DNA of 64,000 nucleotides. It comes from Aselliscus stoliczkanus (taxonomy: Eukaryota; Chordata; Mammalia; Chiroptera; Hipposideridae). The stretch's first letter is position 1; the number at the start of each line of letters is the position of its first letter. Of the stretch, positions 11,560-20,822 are shown one piece after another. Below the pieces are notes generated by a model. That model searched no databases and was not told where the DNA came from. It was given only the letters and a program-made list of their open reading frames with translations. A program made the translations under genes and the position numbers. The DNA is taken from positions 104,743,478-104,807,477 of the forward strand of contig CM066738.1 in NCBI GenBank assembly GCA_033961575.1, given 5' to 3'.

Positions 11560-12235
11560 TCGCTCTGCATGCTATAAAGCTGTCTGGGACGGTCCAGCAA
11601 TGGCGGATGTTGCTTCCTGTGTCTCAGCTGGCTGCCCTGGAGAATATATCAGTATGAACCCCCTCTCTATAGCGCCGTTGTTTTTTTCCAGCCTCAGCAT
11701 ATCCAGTGTTCCCCTTCCAGGAGATGAACTCCTGCACTATACCTGGTGTTACTGTGGGAGCTGGTTTAACAAACAGGGAGTTTACTTCTGAGGCTTGTCT
11801 TGGGCCTCCGCAAGACGAGAAGATCTCAGCTCGCACTCCCCAGAATCTCAAAAGTTTATATAGAAGCCTAAACGTGGTTCAGTCACGCATTCAGTCCAAC
11901 AACACCTGACTCAGGGCTGCGTCCTTGAATGTGGTTCTGGTTGAGGGAATGGGAAGGGGAACTTAGATTCCCAGGACCCAGGGCGGAGAGGAAGTGCGGC
12001 GCCTCTGGTTACCAGGGTGCAGCTCCCAACGCCCACCCGGAGGGACCATCTCTGACGGTCTTACACGCTCCCGCTCTCCCGAAATGTACCTTGAGCGTCC
12101 AGCTAGGGTTTGACCAGCATGGAGCTGGCTCGTGTGGCGGCTGTCCGACTGCATGGGAAGCAGACACCACAACCATAGAGACACATGCCAGAGAAAACAC
12201 AGACGAAGGTAAGGAAAACCTTTTTTATTCTACCA
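11560..12235 (-). mobile_element. Probable 3' LTR of an endogenous retrovirus
   Basis: On the minus strand, a CpG-containing U3-like stretch leads to a TATA box ('tatataaa', 11855-11862). About 70 bp on is a polyadenylation-like hexamer AGTAAA (11782-11787) in a context typical of LTR R regions. It follows directly after the env remnant on the same strand, the position of a 3' LTR. A short A-rich/GG block (12217-12226) could be what is left of the polypurine tract. The ends are not fixed, because I found no clean TG...CA pair or target-site duplication. The minisatellite may belong to its U5 or to the flank. Confidence 0.55.
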
Positions 12236-12239
12236 CCAA

Positions 12240-13556
12240 AAGCCAGGTGACCCAAACTATTGACTTACTAAGCCCGCTGGACTGGGGTCATGTCACCCAG
12301 GGCCTTTACTCGTGTTCTCATGTGCTTTAGTAAAGATGGCTCCTTAGCAGACTCGTCAGGCATGAACACACAGCAGTCTGCTTGGCTAATGACACAGGTG
12401 CCCCCTTGCGAGGCAGTAATGATGTCCAAGGTCATCCTATTTTGGAGGGCAGCTTTTCTCATTGGAGACATTTCAGTGTTCAGTGCCGGCTTTCATTTCA
12501 AGCTTGCTGGGTGAATTTAGTGAGGGTTTCTAAGTGTGCTATAACGTCCTCCAGGCCAATGGAGGGAAAAAGATGGCAGCCAAAGGACTGACTAGTTGTA
12601 AACAGAACAGGCCTATCTGGCCTTAAGGAGATGGAAATTGCCAAGTTTTGTTACTGTGGGGTGGATTCTCCTTTGTGCCCAGGGAAAACCTGGATACAGC
12701 AGCCCAACCACCCAGGTGGATGCCATGGCCAAAGATTTGTGCCACACAACCACAGGGTCCCATTCAGGGCTTCCCAATAAATACTTGGGTGGTGTGACCA
12801 GTCCATGACAAACCTGTTGCTGTCCTTTAATGTGACAGAATGACTTCACAGTTCTGGTGATATCCTTCCTATATGTTTGGTGCAGTTGGGTTGGTTCTGG
12901 ATGGTGATTTATTTTGTTCCCAACATCAGGGTGCCCAAGTGCTCAAATATCCGTAAGTTGGGGTGAACCACACGAACCCATCCTAAATCTGAGCATAGCC
13001 ACCCGTGGCTCTGACGGTGCATTTTTAGCACCCCACCAATTAGCAGTTTGATGGGCTGCCCGTGTAGTTGGGTTGATAGAAAAAGAATACTATGCCCAGT
13101 GTTATTGATAGTGTGTGTCACAGGCCAGGTTTCTGTGTCAGTGTTGGTAATATCAGATTAATTAAGAGTGCTGTCCTAGCTTGGTCTCCCTCAGTGCACT
13201 GCTTAGGGCCTTCCAATCCCCTCCCTGGAATGGTAAGTAACCTAGCATGGCAGTCTTGAGGAGCTAGGGAGGGGCAGCTGCCACACACCCAGCAGCTGAA
13301 TTGATTCCTTTGCTGGGCTATGAGTGGGCCCACGGTAAAAAGGTATTTCTATCAGGTGCCCATCAGTGACCAGATACCACAGGAGCAGCAGAAGTCTAAG
13401 ATGAAAAAGACATATATTTAGTAGGAACTTGAATGGGAAGTTTCTCCCTTCTATAAGAATTGCACTGTGGCCTGACCCGTAGATGTTAATATGGCTTAAG
13501 TAGCATAGGAATTCCTCCTGCAACATCCCTGACAGGTGCACTGCAGCCTTCCCCAC
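12240..13556 (-). pseudogene. Broken gamma-type retroviral env remnant
   Basis: The best-preserved part is a minus-strand frame at 12268-12471. It carries the transmembrane-subunit signature of gamma-type envelopes: an LQNR-type heptad segment followed by a CX6CC motif (cysteines at about 12396-12394 and 12375-12370). About 0.9 kb upstream on the same strand, the frame 13118-13333 has a CWVC motif (CXXC, about 13294-13283). CXXC is the surface-subunit partner of CX6CC in this family. Between them the sequence runs through several frames with stops (12613-12849, 12909-13121, 13118-13333, 13242-13556), so the gene is interrupted by frameshifts and nonsense changes and is not functional as it stands. 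I recognise no gag or pol beside it. Confidence 0.72.
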
Positions 13557-13559
13557 CCA

Positions 13560-13810
13560 AGGCTTCCTCTCTTGTGTTTTCCTCTGCTTAGAATAACTGA
13601 CCTTAGACCTTTGTGTAGCTAGAGCTTTAACTATCTTTTGGTCTTTGCTGAAATATTAGTTCTTTAGAGACCTTGCCTAATAAGTGAAAGGATGAAAGAC
13701 AATTCAGGCAGCTCTGCTGACAGTGGCATGTTATGCTGTGTGTTAGACATTTCATTGTTAGGCAGCACTAATTGTTGAAAGACTCACTCTGAAGAAGACC
13801 ATTTGTATTG
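13560..13810. other. Unassigned spacer between env remnant and MaLR LTR
   Basis: It could be the eroded 5' part of env or plain flank. I see no pol motif. Confidence 0.35.
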
Positions 13811-14217
13811 ATTTTCTAGGGCCGTCATCACAAAACGCCACAGGCTATGTGGATTAAACAACAGAAATGTATTTTCTCACAGTTCTAGAGGCTGAAAGCC
13901 CGAGATCAAGGTGTTAGCAGGTTTGGTTTCTCCTGAGGCCTCTCTCCTTGGCTTGCAGATGGCTTTCTTCTCGCTGTGCCTTCTCACCTGCTCTTTGCTC
14001 TGTGCACACACATCCCTGGTGTCTGTGTGTGTGTCCAAATTTCTTCTCCTTATAAAAACACCAGTCAGATTGGATTAGGGCCCATGCTAAAGGCCTCATT
14101 TTAGTTTAACCACCCCTTTAAAGGCTCTATCTCCCAAAATAGTCACATTCTCAGGAAATGTGGGTTAGGCTTCAATGTATGAATTTGGGGGAGGGGCACA
14201 GTTCGACTCATAAAACC
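13811..14217 (-). mobile_element. MaLR-type LTR (MST/MLT1-like), antisense
   Basis: It reads 'gggccgtcatcacaaaacg' then 'ttctcacagttctagaggct', 'ctccttggcttgcagatgg', 'ttggattagggccca' and ends near 'cagttcgactcataaaa'. This is the reverse complement of the MST/MLT1 family LTR (sense start TG-TATGG, end around 'cagcccgaa'). It is near full length, about 400 bp. A 'gtgtgtgtgtgt' patch near 14023-14034 is a local expansion. Confidence 0.85.
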
Positions 14218-15729
14218 ATTCTTTGCCCAAAAGCTTCTGTCTGCTTATTGGATTCCCACAGCTCAACAGCCTCTTCTATCTGAACACTTGTCTTGCAGCG
14301 TTATGTTATGCCCCTCACTATATGAAACTTAACTGAATTTACTTGAAAATGCATGCTAATTTACTATGGTAGATGAGAAAAGGTGCCTCTCAGATTTCCT
14401 AAAGCAGTAAGCTTGATTGACTAATGGCCCCAACTGGGGTGCTCTGAATCCTTCACTGCTTGTGCACCAAAGTGACAGTCTGGCTGCTCAGCCATTGACT
14501 GGATGTGGCAAGGATACTAAGGCAGGCTCTTTCCTACGAGATACTGTGCTCCTCTGGCTGGAGAGTTTGGCTTGAGAACCCCCATCAGTCTCATCAAACA
14601 CACTGCAGTCTAAGACCTTCCTTTGTCTCCTTCCCCATCACAGGGTGAGATCTACACTTGGTCTGACTTCTTCCATCTCTTCTGACTCCTTCCTCTCTTT
14701 CCTTCACAGCCCTTTCTCCCAATGATCTCTTACATGTCTATTCATCTTTACATCTTTTTGGAGTACCTGGACAAATTAGTTCCACATACGTGAATCATGG
14801 AGATCTTCTCTTTCCTGAGACTGTGTCTTAAACTGAAAGAATGAATTCAAAGTTGGAAATTCCAGCGGTCAATGGGGAATATATATTTGAGAGAGCCTAA
14901 CTACCATGGAAAAAATGCAAGACATAATAAGTACAACATGAATTCCCTAAAAGTGTATTTCAGCTTCTGAATAAATTAAATATTTAAAAAATATTGTATG
15001 TGAAAATTTTATTCTGAACACAAGAATATTTTATTTATCTTTATAGTTAAATGAAATACATGTATTTTCTATGGAAATCATCATCAACAGCAACAACTTC
15101 ACTGGGATCTAGAAGAATAACATCACACATTCCAGATAAGACCCCTTCTGTTTGGGCCTCCATAACTCTATTGGCAGACATAAAATGACACCTATTCCAA
15201 ACAGCCACAGCCTAGCTACATCTGTCTACTTTGCGATTAGCCAGAACTAATCTCATTAAGCTCATTACCTGTTTACGTCAATCAGCACAAGGAGTCCCAG
15301 GCTTCTAGGAGTTTCCCCACTGCACACATTTAAATCACTGTGCATCTCTACATATCCTTTATTATGTCCCTGTCTTCTATTATCTTCCCTAACTCCTAAA
15401 ACCTCTCCAGTGAGCACTCTGGAATTTATGGTCCATCATAAATAAAACGCCCATGCTCTCTTCTCTAAAAATTACCTTCAAGTAACTCTAAATGAAACTT
15501 AAATCTCCCTTAAGGATGCTGCTTCCTTTTTAGGCACTCTTGTGAAAGCTGTTTGGTCTCCCTCAGCCTGCATCCCACTGGGCCTGATTTTGGGCAAATG
15601 TTCTCCTTGTTACTCACTGCCAACTTCAGACTGTAACCTCTCTGTTGTCCTAAAACTCTATAACATTGCTTGTAAGTCCATTATCACTTTGGCCACATAT
15701 CTCCTGTCACTCAGTAAATTTGCTCTAAC
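14218..15729. other. Unique sequence, possible decayed L2 pieces
   Basis: The pyrimidine-rich stretch 14590-14760 and the region after 15400 resemble the C/T-rich coding part of L2 but are too eroded to call. No gene supported. Confidence 0.35.
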
Positions 15730-16075
15730 CACATTGGTCTCCTTAACTTTCCTCAAACTCACTGGAAACCTCCATTCTCAGGGTCATAGTATTTTTTTTT
15801 TCCTTCCCCAATAACATGAGCTTGAGTATTTGCCTAATTGGTCTACTCTCTCATTTAATTTTTAGAATCAAATTTCAGACACACATACCCTATCTACAAT
15901 TTTTAAAATTGCAGCCACCATCAACTACATTTCTTATAATCTGTTTATTTTTTCTCCATGTACCTGTTCTTATCTGTAGCCCCCATCAAGAATTTAAACT
16001 TCAAAGACAGACAATGGTCATCTGTTGTATAGCCAGTGTCTGCTATTGAGTAGGTAGTCAACAGATATTAATGAA
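15730..16075 (+). mobile_element. L2 LINE 3' end, sense
   Basis: The order of blocks fits an L2 3' end: a C/T-rich part, then 'tttttctccatgtacctgt', 'cccccatcaagaatttaaac', and finally 'gagtaggtagtcaacagata'-type sequence. The last matches the L2 terminal 'agtaggcactcaataaatat' pattern. Heavily diverged. The 90- and 77-codon openings here are remnants of this composition. Confidence 0.6.
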
Positions 16076-19000
16076 CACAATACATTGAATTTGCTGAAAT
16101 TATAATATTTCTCTCCTCCAAAGAAGGGTAGTTTAAGTATTCTTTTAGGAAAAATAACATTATTTTCTATCTTATTCAGCATCTTTCTATTGTATTATTT
16201 TCTTTTATGTGTCCTATGCTCTGCTAAAAATACACACATAAATAAAGCCCAATTTCTTACCTTGAAGAATTCTTTCTCTAGTTATACATACAGAAATAGA
16301 TACAGATTATCTTAGGGATAAATATTTTTGCATATTTAGGTTTTAATTTCCTCCAGCAATTATGTAGAGAATAGATTGGAGAGGGACAAAAACCAGACAC
16401 AGGGAAACCAATTAGAAATGTACAAAATTAGCCAAGTGAGAGATGATGGTGCCCTGTGTTAAGTTGATTAGTGGAGCTGGAGAAGAGCAGACAATTAAGA
16501 AATATTTACGAGGCAAAATTATGAAAAATAGTTTTGATTATATTTGAAAGTGAGAAAATATTGTACAAAAAAACCCCCAATGTGATGAAATATATATTAA
16601 ATGAAAAGTCATTTGAGAGGGAAATATCATAAATTACCATTTTATTTTATTAATTTTGATGCCTATGCAACACACTTAGAAGACTCTATCTGGGGATATT
16701 GGTCTCTTAGAGCTTATTAGAGAGATCTGGGATGGACAAATTAATTTGGGGAGTTCTCAATGCCTGTGGTAGTTTAAACCATGAGAATAAATGAGAATAG
16801 CACAAAGTCAGAATAATGGTGAAACATAACACTGTTAGAACAAGACCTTGGGACACTCATAAAAAGGGAGTCGTTTAACAGAGAAAATAAAATGTCAGAA
16901 AGTTGACCTCCAAAAAAGATAGCATAGTGCATAGTATGGTATAATGTAAACCAAGAGAATGGGAGAGTGTCAAGAATAAAAAAGCAAGCAGCATTCCCAA
17001 CCATAGGAGATAAACTCAGTATGCTCAGAAAGGTGTGTTTCCACTGAATTCAAAATTTGGAGACCACCAGTGACTATCAAGGCAGTTTTAGCGCCATGAA
17101 GAGAGCTGGCATATGGGGCATTGGAGACTTGACTTTGGGGTGAAGCTGTGAAGGGTGTTCCAACAGAGCTTTTGTTAATTACAAATGAAAGCAGGAGCAA
17201 CAAGTTGAGTAGCAGTTGGCTGGGAGTTGGCTAGGAGAGGCTAAAAGGAAGAAGTGGAAAGGTGAATGCTGAAGATACAGTAAAAAGAGTATTGAAGAGA
17301 CGGTGCAGTGTTCTGGAAGAAATAATGTGGGTTGGGAGAAAGTTGAATTGGAGGGGCTAAGAGGATGAGTGGTGATCTTAGGTGTGATGTAAAGTGGCTT
17401 GTAGGAAAGGCACAGGGTGTTGGTGTAAATTGACATGGATAGTCTCATTTTTAAAAAAATTAATAAAGGAGATAAGTTTTCTGCTGATAAATGTAGGCAG
17501 AGGATTTTCGTATTAAGCTTAAGACTTCTGTGAAAGGTTGTAATATTATTAAAGGGAATGGGAGACAATGCTAACATAGAACAAATAATCAGAATGAAGT
17601 CACCAATTTCATGGGAAACCAAACTGTGTGGTTGTGTAATATCCTACAATAACCCTTAGCTGTCCACATCTGCAAATGATAAGCCAAGCATTGGCACTGA
17701 TTCTGAGTTAGAGTTTTCCTAGGAAGGAGCAGTAAAATAAACATTACAAAGTAACTGCAAGATTCAAGAGGAAAGAAGGAGAAACGATTTAAGTGGGACT
17801 GGGAAGGAAGAGATGCCAGGAGGAGTTGGGAGATTAGAAAAGGATAAAGGAATCAAGAATCATTAGGTTTCTTACAACCAAAGAGAGGAAATCGTGTGTA
17901 TTAAATCACGGGACAATTGGAAGGATGAGAATATAAGGCCAGAGAGGGGGTTCCTGGTGTAGAATTTCTCAGGAAGGTTTGTTCCAGGTGATTTCACATT
18001 CAAGGAATTGTCTGATAAGGAAAGGGGTAAATTTTGTGAGACTTAAGAGTGTCCATAAATTTGAGGATAGCTCAGATTTTGAATGAAAAAACAAATTAAA
18101 CCCTAGTTTAATTTCTAGATAAGGAATCTGAAAGAGAAGTTGTTTGAGATCACATCTACCTAGTGGTAGAATCCTGATCAGAGTAAGATTCTTCTGATGA
18201 ATAGAGCAGATTTTTGTTTGTTTATTTGTTTGAATATTGCCTCTTGGATCTAGTACTGGGGAGTGTGTTAGTATCTTCTGATTCTTTTATCTCTGTAGTT
18301 TAAGAATCAATCACCTCAGGAAAGTGGTGGCATCTTTGTGAACAATATAGCTTAGGGAAAAAAAGCAATGGTAAGAAATGAAAAATTGCTTTTCTTTTGC
18401 TCATGAATTCGTTCTACATTTCTTATTAATAAAAAAATCCTCCCCCCTTCTCTTTTTGCATATATGCCTTATAGAAGGGGGAAATTGTAAAGCTGGTTAG
18501 AGATTTGGATGGAATTATTATTGTCTTTTACTACTTTCAAATACTAGTCAGTGAGGAAATCTGATAAGTATATTATTAAAAAAAGACAATGTCTTAAATT
18601 TGCATACGGAGCATGTATTTTTACAGTATTGCTGCAAATATTTCCTCCAAGTCTCCTATGTTGATTCAAAGTTATTCTAGAATTTCAGTCAGTGTGCTGG
18701 TGTGCTGATTATATGTGTTTTGTAAAAACAGAGTTGACTTTAGAGGCAGTGTTACCAAGTGATGCTGTTCACGTGTTCTTAGCATTTTGAAACCGGTGTC
18801 TTGTCTCCAGAGAACATAAAACAGGTGCCACAACTCACTGAGCTGCCTCTCACCATGGGTTCTTAGTTGGCTTTCAGGAGGTAGGGACAAAGGCCTCCTC
18901 ACCTCCTTATGAAGGGATTCCACAAGCACCTGCCAAATGACTGTGAATAATTCTGTAAAATCAATTGAGTTTAGTGCATTTCAACTTTTTCCTGGGAGGA

Positions 19001-19250
19001 GATGAATAATGTAATGTAATCTACTGGGGTTGTAATAAGTTTTGACTGATACAGTTAAACTCTAACCCCTTTATTAGATTACTAATAAAGTTATCTAATA
19101 TGTAAAGCTACATATGAATCAGTATGTAGCTTTAAGCCTCGATATTTGCAAACACCTTAGATAATAAATCTAAATCATAGAAATTATTATACTTTGTATT
19201 TACTATTTTATAGTATTTATTCAATAAGTATTTAAGGCATATACAATTAT
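16076..19250. other. Unique AT- and purine-rich sequence, no gene seen
   Basis: No repeat with clear ends. A 147-codon minus-strand opening (17179-17622) translates to a Ser/Leu/Pro-rich, low-complexity peptide, which is what the complement of a G/A-rich strand gives. It has no domain or signal I trust. Possible L2 relics are present but not supportable. Confidence 0.45.
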
Positions 19251-19264
19251 AAAAGTATTTGAGG

Positions 19265-19371
19265 GGCTGGCCGAGTGGCGCGGTGGTTAAGCGCTGGCTT
19301 GGGAAGCCAGTGGCCCCGGTTCAGTCCCACATATGAGGGCCAGTGACACTGCACTCAAAAAAAAGAAAAAA
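19265..19371 (+). mobile_element. Short tRNA-derived SINE, sense
   Basis: It starts 'ggctggccgagtggcgcggt', has the 'ctggcttgggaagccag' hairpin between the box A and box B regions, ends 'gacactgcactc' and has an A-rich tail. The 14-bp target-site duplication 'aaaagtatttgagg' is perfect (19251-19264 and 19372-19385). The intact duplication suggests a fairly recent insertion. Confidence 0.95.
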
Positions 19372-19385
19372 AAAAGTATTTGAGG

Positions 19386-19989
19386 TAGGTTATGCTCAGC
19401 TTTATTATAAGACTTAGAATTTGGGGGTGTATATTCCAAATGGAAGCAGCATAGAGATATGGAAGAGAAGAGTACATTTGGTAATAACAACTAATTTTGA
19501 ATTAATGGAACATGGGATGTGTATAAAATAGGGACAGAGGCAATGCCAAGACTAAACTGGAAGTAGGCAAAGGCTGCAATCATTGATTAGGCATAAAGCC
19601 AGAATATAAGCCAATCAACAGGAATAGAAAATAGAAATATTGTTGTCATAAAATTGAACTAAAAATTATAATTCACCAATCACATCTTTTTAAATGCGAA
19701 CTATGGTTAGAGTATTACCTCACATATATGACTATATTATTGTCATTTTTCAATGAATGAAAGTACACAGATTGATCTCAAGACACATGGATTTTAAAAT
19801 TGTATGGCTTCTTTTCAGTTTTAACCTACTTGGTTATTTTTCAGTGTTTTATACTATTAAACATTATTATCACTGAAACTCTTTCCCATTGGCCTATATA
19901 AGATGTATATTGTCTAATCATTTTTTCAATATCTTCATCTATCCTGTTTTCAGCATAATCTAATATTTGTCCTGCCCCTTCTTGAATTA
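19386..19989. other. Unique AT-rich sequence, nothing recognised
   Basis: No reading frame, repeat or RNA gene supported. Confidence 0.45.
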
Positions 19990-20064
19990 TTGGGTTGTTG
20001 GAAAAGTCATGACACATTTTCAAAGACATAGAAAAAATACGTCATGACTTTTCCGACAACCCAG
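19990..20064. mobile_element. 75-bp mariner MITE, near-perfect hairpin
   Basis: The left arm 'tgggttgttggaaaagtcat' (19991 on, continuing 'gac') pairs with the right arm (20041-20063) at 22 of 23 positions. The loop is about 27 nt. A TA dinucleotide flanks the element at 19988-19989 and 20065-20066. The form (TTGGGTTG ends, TA target, tiny size) is that of mariner-derived MITEs. If transcribed, the arms would fold into a pre-miRNA-like hairpin. Confidence 0.88.
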
Positions 20065-20066
20065 TA

Positions 20067-20689
20067 TATTTGGTGAACTAGGTCTATCAGCTGCTCCAGT
20101 AGCCTCCCTGTGGGTTACCATGATGGCCCTGGCCACATATGCCTTACATTCACAGGTCCAGACTTTCCTTTACCCTTTGTCTCCACTTGTCAAAATCTAT
20201 TCAGGAAAATGCTACTATTTACATGAAGTTCCAAATAACCGGGAAAAATCAGTCATTTTCTCCCATAGATGGTATGTAACCTTTATTCCAAGACTAGTGT
20301 TGTTAACCATCTTTCTAAAATTACTATATCTATATCTATATCGATATAGATATATACCACCCAAACCTCTGGCATGAGATGTTCGTTATTGAGAGGGCTC
20401 AGGTCCTGGCCATTGCTGCATCCCCCAAGTGATCTGCTTGTTTGCTGCCACCTCCTGCCTCTCTTTCTTGCACATCCAAGATGGTTAATCTCCACTAGAT
20501 ATGCAGTCCAGTCCCAGTGCCCAGGACTAGTTCTGAACAAATTAACCTTTAGGCATAATGTATTTAAGGCATTGAACTCATCTCTACTGGCCACTGATGT
20601 ATTCTGTTTTATACTAAAACACCATGAAACTCTTTATCAGTTACCCTGATGTGGTTCTCAATTGATCCTTTCTCTATTCCTTTACCCTT
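20067..20689. other. Unique sequence with a 24-bp perfect palindrome
   Basis: No gene supported. The palindrome lies at 20331-20354. Frames of 85-103 codons here overlap on opposite strands and lack any recognisable domain. Confidence 0.45.
20331..20354. repeat. Perfect 24-bp AT-rich palindrome
   Basis: The centre is the CG at 20342-20343, and twelve bases on each side are exactly complementary. It arises at a junction of TATATC repeats and their inverse. Confidence 0.9.
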
Positions 20690-20822
20690 GACAATTCTGT
20701 TAGTGTTTATGATCAGGAAGAATATCTTCCAGTCCTTTAGTCTCTACCCAGGGCATTCATTATTGGAGTTTGTAGATAGTAAGTGTTCCATAAATGTCTG
20801 TTGAATGAGTGAATGAGTGGAG
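20690..20822 (+). mobile_element. L2 LINE 3' terminal fragment, sense
   Basis: 'tagtaagtgttccataaatg' followed by 'tctgttgaatgagtgaatga' is the recognisable L2 3' end with its short tandem tail. Confidence 0.65.

Noticed and set aside
14218..16075. Possible pol region of the provirus whose env lies at 12240-13556
   Set aside because: No polymerase or integrase motif seen in any frame. The sequence looks like L2 and unique DNA beyond a MaLR LTR.
17179..17622. 147-codon minus-strand open frame with hydrophobic stretches
   Set aside because: Ser/Leu/Pro-rich low complexity from a purine-rich strand. No signal peptide or domain I trust.
19265..19340. tRNA gene (A and B boxes, TTAAGCG, GGTTC)
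   Set aside because: It is the tRNA-derived head of a SINE: no acceptor-stem pairing, an A-tail and a target-site duplication are present.
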